DNA from: Flaviramulus_B aquimarinus
GTDB lineage: Bacteria > Bacteroidota > Bacteroidia > Flavobacteriales > Flavobacteriaceae
DNA: 64,000 nt
Assembly (NCBI RefSeq): GCF_039543205.1
Contig: NZ_BAABJH010000002.1
Coordinates: 434,001 to 498,000 of the forward strand
Direction: 5' to 3'
Below are positions 51,220 through 60,998 of the stretch, one piece after another; positions within the stretch are counted from its first letter, which is position 1, and each line of letters begins with the position of its first letter. The position numbers were made by a program, and so were the translations under genes. A model generated the notes under the pieces. The model was not told the origin of the DNA. It did no database searches and saw nothing but the letters and a program-made list of their open reading frames with translations.

Positions 51220-54162
51220 TTAAAAATTCAGGTTTACACCTAAGGCATAAACTCTTGGTACTGGGTATCCATTTTCACTACCACTAATAGCTTCAGGATC
51301 AATACCCTTATAATTAGTTATTGTAAAAACATTCTGAATGGAAAAATTCAAACTCATAGCAAGCTTGGAATTTGCCAGTGTCTTCCCAAAATCATACCCT
51401 ATGTTTAGGTTATCCATTCTCAAAAAAGAAGCGTTTTGTAAATAAAAATCACTGTATCGCTGAGCTTCATCATTAAAATTAAAAAGAGTGTCGTAATAAA
51501 GGGTATTTAAATTTTGTGACACTTGAAAATCTGTAATAGCAACCGTGCTATTGTAGGGTTGAAAAAATAAATAGTGGTCTAAATTGGCATGAAATGAGGT
51601 GCTGAAACTCCACTTTTTATATTCAAAACTCGAACTGAAACCTAATAGGTATTTTGGTAAGGTCGATTTATTGGTTATGTATCTATCCTGAGCATTTATC
51701 ATACCATCATTATTAACATCCAACATTTGTCCTTCTATGGGCATACCATTTGCATCATAGACTTGATGATATAGATAAAATGTATTACGTGGGTAACCAA
51801 CTGTATTTACCAATGTGGCATCACTAAATAAACCAACTCCTGAATCATTACCGTTGGTTAACTTAGTTATTGTGTTTTCATTATAAGTAGCATTGAAATT
51901 TATGTTCCAAGACACATTATCCTTTTGCACCAGTATAGTATTTAAATTAAACTCCACACCTTTATTTTCCATCGTTCCAATATTAAGAAGCAATTGATTA
52001 TTAAAATTAACGCCTAAAGGAACAGTTGTTAAATTTAATAAGTCCTTAGTGTCTTTCTTGTAAAGATCAATACTTCCTGATATTCTGTTATTTATAAATC
52101 CAAAATCCAATCCGATATTAAGAGATTCTGTTTGTTCCCATTTAAGATCTGGATTAAAAGCTTGAGGTGTAACCGTTGTATAAGGTGTATCGCCAAAAGT
52201 ATATTGATTACTCAAATTGCCTGTATTATAACCTGTTTGGTAATAGTAATTTGCTATTCCATCTTGTTGCCCTGTAACACCATAACTTAACCTCAATTTA
52301 AGATTTGATAAAGATTTACTGTTCTTAAAAAAACGTTCCTCTTTTATTTTCCATGCCAATGCAACTGATGGGAATGTTCCCCATCGATTATCTTCTGAAA
52401 ACCTAGAAGACCCATCACGACGTAAGGATGCGGTTAATAAATATTTGTTATTAAAACTATAATTAAGACGACCATAAAAAGAGATTATGGCATTACTTGG
52501 TTTATCGAAAAGAAATGGAGGGTCACTATTTGGGAACTGAGCACCAGTATCTGCGCGGTATGTTGGATAAAAATAGTTGGTTGTTAAAAAATCATTATAG
52601 GAATATCCTGCAGTTACGTCAAATTTACTTTTTATAGATTCTACTTCTTTGCTGTAAAACAGGTAAGATTCGAGCAATAAGTTCTTAACTTCACGAGAAG
52701 GGTTTGCGTAATAAATATACCCACCAGACAGATCGTTTGGAAAATAATTTGGTTGCACTTCATCTGTATAGGTTCCTTGAGAAATATCATACCCTGCATT
52801 TACATTAACATGTAAATCTGGTAAAAAGTGTAATGAATAGTCTAACTGAATATTACCTACACTTCTTTTATTTTGATTGGTTTGCCTACGTTGCTCTAAC
52901 ATACTTACGGGATTCGTTAAGGCTATGGCTGGATTATCTGCAAATTGGGTGTATTGAAAATAGCCGCCGTAGGTTTGATCTTCTACATATACAGGCTGTG
53001 TAGGGTCAAAGGCTGAGGCAGTCCAAATGGCATTTTCATTAGCGATACGGTCATCTTCAAATGAGCCTTTTAAATTTAAATTTATTTTTAAATGATCATC
53101 AAAAAACTTTGGACTTAAATTTAACAAAGCGGTAACCCTTTTGTATTTCCCTGTTTTTAAATTTCCATCTTGTTCAAGATATCCCACAGACGCTCGATAT
53201 GGCAATGAATTAATTGCTCCACTTATGCTAATATTATGTTCTTGAGCAAATGCTATTTGAAAAACCTCATCTTGCCAATTCGTACTTGCCTCACCAAGCG
53301 GTGTTCTACTTGTTCCTATATCATTGACAACCGACCTATATTGATCTGCTGTTAATATTGAAGCATTTTGTATAATCGTTGAAACCCTTGTATTTGAGGA
53401 TATATTAACTTGAAAATCGTTTAAACTCCCTTTTTTAGTTGTAATAATAACAACACCATTAGATGCTCTCGATCCGTAAATAGCAGAAGCCGATGCGTCT
53501 TTTAATACCGTAAAGCTTTCTATGTCATTTGGATTTAATTGACTTAGAATACCAGGGCCATTATTAGAGCCTTCAATAGGTACGCCATCAATAATAAACA
53601 AAGGGTTATTAGTTGCACTTAATGAAGAACCGCCTCGAATTAAAATAGAACTCCCTGCTCCTGGTCTACCACTAGAGGGTGTTATTTGAACTCCAGGTAA
53701 TTTATTGGCTATTAAGCCCTCTACGTTCGTTACTGGCACGTTTTGAAAATCTTTAGCACTTACTGTAGCAACTGAACCTGTTAAATCTTTCTTTTTTTGT
53801 GTTCCGTATCCAATTATAACGACTTCATCTAATGTACTCACATCTTCTACGAGGACAATCGTTATGGTATTTTGATTATTAAATTGAACTTCTTGAGAAA
53901 TATAACCAATATATGACACCACAATTATGCCTCCATAAATTGATGATGTATCTAAGTTAAATTGACCATCGAAATCAGTAATTGTTCCCAGTGAGGTGCC
54001 TTTTAATAATACGGTTGCTCCAGGTAGGGGCTCATTAGATTCATCTGTTACAACACCTGATATGCTTTGTCCAAAAAACAAAAATGGGATTAAATAAAAA
54101 AGCGTAAAACAACTTAATCTATAGAGCATAAGCTGTTTAATTCTTAATTGTTTTTCATTCAT
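51220..54162 (-). CDS. susC: SusC-family TonB-dependent transporter
   Basis: A 980-residue TonB-dependent receptor. It has a long signal region (residues 1-32), a carboxypeptidase-regulatory-like domain (ISGVVTDESNEPLPGATVLLKG), a TonB box-like segment (LDEVVIIGYGTQKK), a plug (VSAKDFQNVPVTNVEGLIANKLPGV) and a 22-strand barrel ending VNLNF. It imports galacto-oligosaccharides with SusD. A 5' leader with AGTTTAGTTTTAG-type repeats (54166-54189) and a small hairpin (54215-54231) lies before the start, and a G-rich element lies at 54287. Confidence 0.93.
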   Translation of the reverse strand: MNEKQLRIKQLMLYRLSCFTLFYLIPFLFFGQSISGVVTDESNEPLPGATVLLKGTSLGTITDFDGQFNLDTSSIYGGIIVVSYIGYISQEVQFNNQNTITIVLVEDVSTLDEVVIIGYGTQKKKDLTGSVATVSAKDFQNVPVTNVEGLIANKLPGVQITPSSGRPGAGSSILIRGGSSLSATNNPLFIIDGVPIEGSNNGPGILSQLNPNDIESFTVLKDASASAIYGSRASNGVVIITTKKGSLNDFQVNISSNTRVSTIIQNASILTADQYRSVVNDIGTSRTPLGEASTNWQDEVFQIAFAQEHNISISGAINSLPYRASVGYLEQDGNLKTGKYKRVTALLNLSPKFFDDHLKINLNLKGSFEDDRIANENAIWTASAFDPTQPVYVEDQTYGGYFQYTQFADNPAIALTNPVSMLEQRRQTNQNKRSVGNIQLDYSLHFLPDLHVNVNAGYDISQGTYTDEVQPNYFPNDLSGGYIYYANPSREVKNLLLESYLFYSKEVESIKSKFDVTAGYSYNDFLTTNYFYPTYRADTGAQFPNSDPPFLFDKPSNAIISFYGRLNYSFNNKYLLTASLRRDGSSRFSEDNRWGTFPSVALAWKIKEERFFKNSKSLSNLKLRLSYGVTGQQDGIANYYYQTGYNTGNLSNQYTFGDTPYTTVTPQAFNPDLKWEQTESLNIGLDFGFINNRISGSIDLYKKDTKDLLNLTTVPLGVNFNNQLLLNIGTMENKGVEFNLNTILVQKDNVSWNINFNATYNENTITKLTNGNDSGVGLFSDATLVNTVGYPRNTFYLYHQVYDANGMPIEGQMLDVNNDGMINAQDRYITNKSTLPKYLLGFSSSFEYKKWSFSTSFHANLDHYLFFQPYNSTVAITDFQVSQNLNTLYYDTLFNFNDEAQRYSDFYLQNASFLRMDNLNIGYDFGKTLANSKLAMSLNFSIQNVFTITNYKGIDPEAISGSENGYPVPRVYALGVNLNF

Positions 54163-54286
54163 ACTAGTTTAGTTTTAGTTTAGTTTAAAATCAATCTTTA
54201 CAATGATTTGTTTTTGCTCTTCGGCAGAGCACAATACGTTGCAAGTAAAGATTTATACAGAAAACTTTAGGGACAATAATTCTTTT

Positions 54287-54304
54287 AATAAGGGGGGGTG
54301 TTTT
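54287..54304 (-). promoter_or_regulatory. G-rich element upstream of susC
   Basis: AATAAGGGGGGGTGTTTT as written on the + strand (AAAACACCCCCCC on the coding strand), 125 bases upstream of the susC start. The same element recurs at 58576 upstream of the HTCS gene, with two extra A. Candidate HTCS binding site; only the recurrence is observed. Confidence 0.5.
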
Positions 54305-54338
54305 CGTTTTTAGATTTAACACCCAGATTCAAATAAAA

Positions 54339-57300
54339 TTACTTGTTTTTATTAAGGTATTCTGAAGGCACTTTACCAAAATGGTTTTTAAATAATTTAC
54401 TAAAATATTTTCTATCGGAATAGCCAACATGATAACTGGCATCTAACACTGAAAAATGCTGTTCTTCAATTAGTTTTTTTGCCGTTTTTAGTTTGAAGTC
54501 TCGAACAAATTCCACATAACTCATATTGGTTAAGCTTTTGATTTTTTTATAGACTACCGAATGGCTCATCCCTAGTTCATTACAAACAAAATTTACATTG
54601 AGTTCAGATGAGTTTAAATTTTCTTCTAAAATCTTCATTAGTTTGGACATGAACGCTTCGTCGGACTTGTTAAGGTTCAATTCACTTATTGGTATAAGTT
54701 CTTTCATCCAAAATTTTTCATGTAATAAATTCCTGTTTTTTAATATGTTTTTAATTCTACTTCTTAACAATAATTCATTAAATGGTTTTGTTATATAATC
54801 ATCTGCCCCAATTTCAAACCCTTCAATTTTATGAGTAAACGAAGCACGTGCCGTTAGCAATAAAATGGGGATATGACTTGTACGTATGTTTGTTTTCAAT
54901 ACTTTTGTTAAGGTTATGCCATCCATTATGGGCATCATGACATCACTTATAATGAGATCTAAAGGGTTATCAAAAACCAATTGTAATGCTTCCTCTCCAT
55001 TTGAAGCTTCAATGATTGTATATTCATTTGCCAAAATACCAACAATATAATCACGGATATCCTCATTATCCTCAACAATTAAAAGGGTTGGGTTTTTAGT
55101 GTTATCATTCCCATTTTTAATAGTTAATTCCTTATTTGTTTGATGTTCTTTGGTTTCTTCTGTAAAATAATTGGTTAAAAATCCATTATTGGTTTCATCT
55201 CCATTAATTTGTTTTTGAGTAAAATGGTTTTCACCTTTTTTTAATTTAATGATAAATTCTGTGCCTTTACCCTTTATGCTATCTACAACTATTTCGCCTT
55301 GATGCATATCAATTATTTCTTTTGAAATGGATAAACCAAGTCCAAATCCATTAGTCTCCGTCTCGCTTTTTGTTTGGTAAAAACGATTAAAAATTTTATC
55401 AAGTTGACTTTTAGATATCCCTATACCTTTGTCTTTAATATGAATCTCTACAACAGCTTCTTTCTCAAAAAGAAAAAATTCAATAGTACCAGAAGCTTTT
55501 GTGAATTTAAATGAATTTGATAACAGGTTATACAGTACTTTTTCTAACTGATTTTTATCAAACCAAACTAAGACTTCATCTGTGTTTGTCTTAAAAATAA
55601 ATTCAATTCCTTTTTCTAATGCCATCTCTTTAAAAGACAGATAGATTTCTTCGCAGAATTCCACTAAGTTTCCATGAACTATATGTAACTCCACTTTATC
55701 AAATTCAAGCTTCCTATGGTCTAGTAATTCATTAACTAAATTCACTAATTTATTACCATTCTTTTTAATGGTTTCTATGGCGTTGGATAGGTCCTCATTT
55801 ACCTCATCTTTTCCACGTAACACTCTGTTTATTGAGCCTAAAATTAAAGTTACTGGTGTTCGGATATCATGGGATATGTTTGTAAAAAATTGTTGCTTAA
55901 AGTTGTATAGCTCTATGTCCTTCTCATGAGTGAGTTTTTCTAATTTTAAATTTGTTTTTAACTGTTCCCATGCCACGGTATACTTTCTAAAAAGGTATAA
56001 AATAAATAATGTGAATAAAATGTATATTACAATGGCCCACCATTCCAACCAAAATGGCTTTTGAATATAAATATTCATTGAAGTAAAATCATCTCCCCAT
56101 TTGCTACCAGCTTCTTTACTTCTTACTTTAAAGTTATAATGTCCTGGTGACAGATTTGTATAGGTCGCTGTACGATCTGTTCCTATATTTCTCCAATCTT
56201 TGTCGAATCCTTCCATTTGGATGGCATATTCACATCTATCTGAAAATGGAAATTGTAATGCCGCAAATTCAAAGGTTAATACGTTTGAATCATGCTCTAA
56301 AGTGATATGATTTGTTAAATTGATATTCTTGGTTAGGATTTCGCTTTTACCTATTGGCAAATCTTTATTAAACAGTTTAAAATTTGTTATTTTTACCTGT
56401 GGCTGTATATTCTCATATAAAATATTTTTTGGGTTAAAACGTAAAACCCCATCAGAACGCCCAAAATACAATAGCCCAGCTTCATCCTTAAACACTGCAT
56501 TTATTCGATATGATCCTGCAAAATTTGGAAAACTTATAAAATCATTAATATCATAATCATATTTCCCAACACCTTTTTCTGTACTAAACCATATATTTCC
56601 ATTATCATCTTCTATAAGTGCTACTTCAGATTGGTTATTTAACTCATTATTAGTTTCAAAACGGTTAAACATTTTTGTTTCAAAATCAAAACGATTGATT
56701 CCTCCTTCAGAATCTCCAATCCAAATGTTTCCTTTTGAATCTTTCAGTAAGCTCAAAATATTATCACTATCAATTGAATTATGGTTTTTATCAAGATTTT
56801 TTAAACGTGTTGCTTTTTTGGTTTCTGTATTAAAAAGATTAATTCCCCCGCCATAGGTACCCAGCCATAGGGTTTTTCCATCTTTAATCATTGTAACTAT
56901 ATTATCACTACTTATTGATGTTGTGTCTTTTTTATTTTCCCGAAAAGCGGTAAATTCATTACTACTTGTATCGAAATAATTAAGACCACCACCCCATGAA
57001 GCTAGCCATAAATTACGTTTATCATCTTCAATAATACTCCTTACATCGTTAAAACTTAATGATTTGTGATTATCTGCTTCATGTTTATATTGTATAACTG
57101 ATTTTGTTCTTGGGTTAAACTTAATAATACCGTTTGCATAAGTTCCCATCCAAAGGGTTTTGTCTTTACTCTCATATATACATTGAATGTAATCACCTCC
57201 AATAGAGTTATTAAAGGCTTTATTAAATTGGCTTACTACATTTGATTCTGTATTAAGTAGTGTTAAACCTTTACCATCTAGACCTAAATACAAGTCTTTT

Positions 57301-58415
57301 TTATTTTTAAAGATAGATAATACTGGAATTGGATTTAACCCCAGAATATCACTTGGTATCAATTCAAAATTATTTTTTTGTGGTAATATATTAATCCCAT
57401 TCCATGCTGTACCTACCCATATATTAGATTGGTTATCTTCTATGATATCATAAACAGCATTTCCTGACAAAGAAGAATCTAATTGGGACCTATGAGTAAA
57501 ATTGTATATTTCTGGGTTTAAACTGTTGGGATTTTCAATCTTTACGATGCCATTTCCATCGGTCCCTATCCATAAATCCTTTTTTTTATCAATATATAGT
57601 GAACGTACTATGGTTAATTCTTTACTTAATTTATTTGATTTTTTAAAAAAATTTTCAAATTTATGTGTCTTGAAATCAAACCTTAGTAAACCACTACCAC
57701 TAGTTCCTACCAATAATACATCTTCATTAAGTTGAGAAATGGTATGAACAAAGTCGTTAAAAATAGAAGTATCAGATTCGATATATTTAAACATTTTTGT
57801 TGCCATTGAAAATTTATTCAATCCGCCTCCAAATCTACCTATCCATAAATCCCCTTGAGTATCTTCATAAATACTGGTTACTATATTTTGACTAGTATTA
57901 TTATCATTATTTTGTTGATGATAGGTGATAAATAAATTTGATGCTTCGACAAAGAGGCATAATCCATTTTCGGAGCCAATCCATAAATTTCCATTTGAGT
58001 CTTCAAAAAGTTTATATAATTGATTTGAAGGTAGCGAGGTTAAATCTTTGGAATCGTTTTTAAAAACGACAAAGTCATCAATTAAATTATCGTATAAATT
58101 CAAACCTCCACCTAAGGTTGCAACCCAAATTCTGCCTTTACTATCCAATAGCACATCGCTTATATTATTTGAACTAATGGAACTATTCTGACTATTATAA
58201 ATCTTGAATTGTTTCCCATCAAACCTATTCAATCCATTCTCTGTTCCTATCCAAGCAAATCCATCCTTTTCTTTTATAATACCAGTAACTCTATTACTTG
58301 AAAGTCCTTTAGATTGATTTAGTTTATTAAAAATGACTTGTGTTTGAGCAGAACAATGTATTGCGCCAAAAAAAGCGCACATAAAACAAATACATATTGT
58401 GTTTAATAGCCTCAT
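54339..58415 (-). CDS. Hybrid two-component system regulator (HTCS)
   Basis: A 1358-residue one-polypeptide sensor and regulator. It has a signal peptide (residues 1-24), a periplasmic double seven-bladed propeller of repeated WIGT/LWIGS-type units (about 25-690), a Y_Y_Y domain (about 700-770), a membrane helix (about 785-805), HisKA (NISHDIRTPVTL), HATPase_c (NLLSNSFKFT, GFGLGLSISKEI), a receiver (phosphoacceptor Asp in LIISDVMMPIMDG) and an AraC HTH (about 1255-1355, ending near FGKVPSEYLNKNK). Family knowledge: HTCS proteins bind oligosaccharides in the periplasm and activate the adjacent PUL. Upstream of it on the - strand is the second G-rich element. Confidence 0.95.
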   Translation of the reverse strand: MRLLNTICICFMCAFFGAIHCSAQTQVIFNKLNQSKGLSSNRVTGIIKEKDGFAWIGTENGLNRFDGKQFKIYNSQNSSISSNNISDVLLDSKGRIWVATLGGGLNLYDNLIDDFVVFKNDSKDLTSLPSNQLYKLFEDSNGNLWIGSENGLCLFVEASNLFITYHQQNNDNNTSQNIVTSIYEDTQGDLWIGRFGGGLNKFSMATKMFKYIESDTSIFNDFVHTISQLNEDVLLVGTSGSGLLRFDFKTHKFENFFKKSNKLSKELTIVRSLYIDKKKDLWIGTDGNGIVKIENPNSLNPEIYNFTHRSQLDSSLSGNAVYDIIEDNQSNIWVGTAWNGINILPQKNNFELIPSDILGLNPIPVLSIFKNKKDLYLGLDGKGLTLLNTESNVVSQFNKAFNNSIGGDYIQCIYESKDKTLWMGTYANGIIKFNPRTKSVIQYKHEADNHKSLSFNDVRSIIEDDKRNLWLASWGGGLNYFDTSSNEFTAFRENKKDTTSISSDNIVTMIKDGKTLWLGTYGGGINLFNTETKKATRLKNLDKNHNSIDSDNILSLLKDSKGNIWIGDSEGGINRFDFETKMFNRFETNNELNNQSEVALIEDDNGNIWFSTEKGVGKYDYDINDFISFPNFAGSYRINAVFKDEAGLLYFGRSDGVLRFNPKNILYENIQPQVKITNFKLFNKDLPIGKSEILTKNINLTNHITLEHDSNVLTFEFAALQFPFSDRCEYAIQMEGFDKDWRNIGTDRTATYTNLSPGHYNFKVRSKEAGSKWGDDFTSMNIYIQKPFWLEWWAIVIYILFTLFILYLFRKYTVAWEQLKTNLKLEKLTHEKDIELYNFKQQFFTNISHDIRTPVTLILGSINRVLRGKDEVNEDLSNAIETIKKNGNKLVNLVNELLDHRKLEFDKVELHIVHGNLVEFCEEIYLSFKEMALEKGIEFIFKTNTDEVLVWFDKNQLEKVLYNLLSNSFKFTKASGTIEFFLFEKEAVVEIHIKDKGIGISKSQLDKIFNRFYQTKSETETNGFGLGLSISKEIIDMHQGEIVVDSIKGKGTEFIIKLKKGENHFTQKQINGDETNNGFLTNYFTEETKEHQTNKELTIKNGNDNTKNPTLLIVEDNEDIRDYIVGILANEYTIIEASNGEEALQLVFDNPLDLIISDVMMPIMDGITLTKVLKTNIRTSHIPILLLTARASFTHKIEGFEIGADDYITKPFNELLLRSRIKNILKNRNLLHEKFWMKELIPISELNLNKSDEAFMSKLMKILEENLNSSELNVNFVCNELGMSHSVVYKKIKSLTNMSYVEFVRDFKLKTAKKLIEEQHFSVLDASYHVGYSDRKYFSKLFKNHFGKVPSEYLNKNK

Positions 58416-58842
58416 TACAAATTGTTACAATAAAATAGGTGTTACTTTTAAATTTATTGAAGATATATATTTAAAATTAAGATTTAACGGTTTCTGTTTC
58501 AAAAGTCAATATTGAAGTTTAATTAAAATTCAATTATAAACATAATCGATATTTGTATAAGGGTATAAATCCGTTAATAAAAGGGGGGGTGTTTTATTGA
58601 TTTGCACATCAACTTTAACCTTTTTGCGATTTATAGATGCCTGTTTTAATTCTTTATGATATGAGACCATACAAATAAAACCTCCAACAGAAAAAGGTTT
58701 GAAGGTTCTTATATTAATTGCATCTAAAACTAAACTCATCAATACAACATAACTGAATAAAAACTAACTTTATTATTATACGTCTTCTATGACAAAACAT
58801 TTAACTATTCTAAAATTTATTAGATTTGTTGAAATCAATTTT
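58416..58842. other. Divergent intergenic region
   Basis: About 430 bases between HTCS (-) and the alpha/beta hydrolase (+). It contains the second G-rich element (58576-58595). A 70-codon open frame on the - strand (58530-58742) has no recognisable features and is probably chance. Promoters for both genes should lie here; none could be fixed. Confidence 0.55.
58576..58595 (-). promoter_or_regulatory. G-rich element upstream of HTCS
   Basis: AATAAAAGGGGGGGTGTTTT, the second strong copy, 160 bases upstream of the HTCS start and 247 bases upstream of the hydrolase start. It shares GGGGGGGTGTTTT with the copy at 54287. Confidence 0.5.
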
Positions 58843-59727
58843 ATGAAATATAAGCTTCTCGTTTTCTTCTTTTGTATAAGTTACTTTATGTTTTCTCAAA
58901 AAAAAACAACCTATACTTATGCTATAAAAGGCTTAGACTCTTTAAAGCTAGATGTATATACCCCTAGAAAAATTAAGAAAAAGGAACGCTTACCTGCTAT
59001 TCTTTGGATGCATGCAGGTAGTTTTTCTAGTGGAAAAAGAGATAGTTCTGACGAGGTAAAACTAATGAAATATGTTTCGCGTAAAGGTTATATAGGCATT
59101 TCAATGTCTTATCGCTTATTACGGAAAGGTACTGAAACAGGTTTTGGCTGCGATTGCCCTAAAGCAGATAAATTAGAAACGTTTAAACAAGCTACCATCG
59201 ATTATTTAGATGCCGCTAAATTTATTTTCAACCATAACCACCAACTCCAAATAGACCTTACAAAAGTTATTGCTGGAGGTAGTAGCGCTGGTGCCGAAGG
59301 TATTTTAAACGCTGTATACTTAAAACCCTTTTTTATTGATGATTTAGCAAAATACACCAACATTAAGTTTGCAGGTGTCCTAGCTTTTTCCGGGGCTCTG
59401 GTAAACGCAGAATACATTACCAAAACGAATGCAATCCCGACCGTTTTATTTCATGGTTCTGACGATACTGCCGTGCCATATGGTAGTGCACCTCATCATT
59501 ATTGTAGTCCAGAAAGCCCAGGGTATTTATTATTAGATGGTTCTCATACTATTTCTAAAAAATTAGATGACCTTGGCGTTTCTTATTATTTCAATAAGGT
59601 TCTCGGCGGTGGTCATGAGTTACACCAAATCCCTTTTGACCAATTAGATATCATATTACAGTTTTTTGAAAAAACAGTATTTGATTCTGAAACTATTCAA
59701 ACAAAACGAACGATCATTAAAAACTAA
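58843..59727 (+). CDS. Exported alpha/beta hydrolase (esterase/BD-FAE-like)
   Basis: A 294-residue protein from ATG 58843, chosen because it begins the signal peptide (KYKLLVFFFCISYFMFSQ); the first ATG at 58789 would place a non-signal leader ahead of it. The alpha/beta hydrolase core has the HAG oxyanion region (WMHAGSFSSG), nucleophile Ser in GGSSAGAEG, Asp in HGSDDTAVP and His in GGGHELH. Such enzymes include feruloyl and acetyl esterases. It is divergent from the HTCS gene, so it may belong to the same regulon, possibly removing esters from pectin side chains. The substrate is unknown. Confidence 0.75.
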   Translation: MKYKLLVFFFCISYFMFSQKKTTYTYAIKGLDSLKLDVYTPRKIKKKERLPAILWMHAGSFSSGKRDSSDEVKLMKYVSRKGYIGISMSYRLLRKGTETGFGCDCPKADKLETFKQATIDYLDAAKFIFNHNHQLQIDLTKVIAGGSSAGAEGILNAVYLKPFFIDDLAKYTNIKFAGVLAFSGALVNAEYITKTNAIPTVLFHGSDDTAVPYGSAPHHYCSPESPGYLLLDGSHTISKKLDDLGVSYYFNKVLGGGHELHQIPFDQLDIILQFFEKTVFDSETIQTKRTIIKN

Positions 59728-59729
59728 TT

Positions 59730-60854
59730 TTAATTGACTAACATATCTAGTGTAACCACAGTTCTAAACCCAACATGTTCAGCCGAAGAGTCTAAACTTG
59801 TTCCCATTCTAGAAGATATTCTATAACTAGCACAATATGAATCACTACATAAAAAAGACCCACCTTTTATGACTTTTTCTTGCAAATAAGGCTGATTAGG
59901 GTTATAGGCCTTGTCGGCACCTTGCGGATTAATAACCAAGGTTTTATTTGCTGCTAATTTCTGATAATAATTAACATTATACCAATCGGAGGTAAACTCC
60001 CAAACATTACCAGCCATATCATACAAACCAAAATCGTTTGGCGGATAGGTTTTTACAGGGGCAGTTCTTTCAAAACCATCCTCTAAAGTATTATTTACAG
60101 GAAACTCTCCTTCCCAACTATTAACCATTTTTGAAAGTTTAGACCTATCATCACCCCAAAAATAAATAGTGCTCGTTTTTTTTCCTCTAGCAGCATATTC
60201 CCATTCTGCTTCCGTTGGCAAACGTTTTCCTGCCCATTTGCAATAGGCTTGAGCATCTTCATAACAAATATGGACTACAGGATAATATGCTTTCCCCTCT
60301 AAAGTACTTTCAGTACCACTTGGGTGCCTCCAATTTACACCAATAGACCATTGCCACCATTGCGAAAAATCATATAAATTAGGAACTGAAGACTTTGTTT
60401 TTTTAAATAGTAATGATCCAGGTTGCATAATACTATCATGTGGTTTAGCAGAGCCTTCAGGAAGTTGTTTTTTTATGTCTTCCCAATCTATAGCACGTTC
60501 TGCAACCGTTATATAGTTCGTTTCTTCTACAAATTTTGAAAACTCAACATTTGTTATCTCAGTAATATCCATAAAAAACCCATCTACAGAAACTGAGTGT
60601 TGTGGCTTTTCATGGTTCATTGCCATGTTATCTTGAGGCACCGCACCTTGCAAAAAAGAGCCTGCAGGAACCCATACCATGCCATATGGGGGGTTAGCAA
60701 TAAGACTATCCTTAACTTTTTGAGAAATACCTTGATTTATTTCAGTTTCATCAACGACCTCTTCAGTAATCTTGACTTCAGATTTTTTGTCTTTGCAAGA
60801 CAAAATAACCAAGACCCAAATAATTGCAGAACCTATATATTTTATATAACCCAT
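59730..60854 (-). CDS. Lipoprotein with formylglycine-generating-enzyme (SUMF1) domain
   Basis: A 374-residue lipoprotein (VLVILSC, Cys at about residue 20) with an FGE-sulfatase domain from about residue 58. Landmarks are GMVWVPAGSFLQG, EITNVEFSKFVEETNY, GKRLPTEAEWEYAARG, MAGNVWEFTSDWYN and, near the end, KGGSFLCSDSYCASYRISSR with GFRTV. Both cysteines equivalent to the catalytic pair of human FGE (residues 336 and 341) are kept in LCSDSYC. It could modify a sulfatase Cys/Ser or act as a structural relative of the gliding proteins GldJ/GldK. No sulfatase is in the window. It converges with the hydrolase gene. Confidence 0.8.
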   Translation of the reverse strand: MGYIKYIGSAIIWVLVILSCKDKKSEVKITEEVVDETEINQGISQKVKDSLIANPPYGMVWVPAGSFLQGAVPQDNMAMNHEKPQHSVSVDGFFMDITEITNVEFSKFVEETNYITVAERAIDWEDIKKQLPEGSAKPHDSIMQPGSLLFKKTKSSVPNLYDFSQWWQWSIGVNWRHPSGTESTLEGKAYYPVVHICYEDAQAYCKWAGKRLPTEAEWEYAARGKKTSTIYFWGDDRSKLSKMVNSWEGEFPVNNTLEDGFERTAPVKTYPPNDFGLYDMAGNVWEFTSDWYNVNYYQKLAANKTLVINPQGADKAYNPNQPYLQEKVIKGGSFLCSDSYCASYRISSRMGTSLDSSAEHVGFRTVVTLDMLVN

Positions 60855-60969
60855 TAATGCTATTTAAAAAATTATTTCCGTAAAAGTATTTATTTAATCC
60901 CCTATTCCACACATTTAAAGTATTTTTTTAACATATCATATATCTATTTTCTATACATTAGGTTTTAAT

Positions 60970-60977
60970 TACCTTTG
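60970..60977 (+). promoter_or_regulatory. Promoter -7 box for yicC
   Basis: TACCTTTG matches TAnnTTTG exactly, 22 bases upstream of the yicC ATG at 60999. A -33 TTG is not clear. Confidence 0.5.
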
Positions 60978-60998
60978 CATTACTTAAAACAATCGTTT

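Noticed and set aside
54166..54231. Riboswitch-like leader before susC
   Set aside because: The AGTTTAG-type repeats and a 6-base hairpin are too weak for a known riboswitch family.
58530..58742. 70-codon open frame on the - strand upstream of HTCS
   Set aside because: It runs through the G-rich regulatory element and has no recognisable features.
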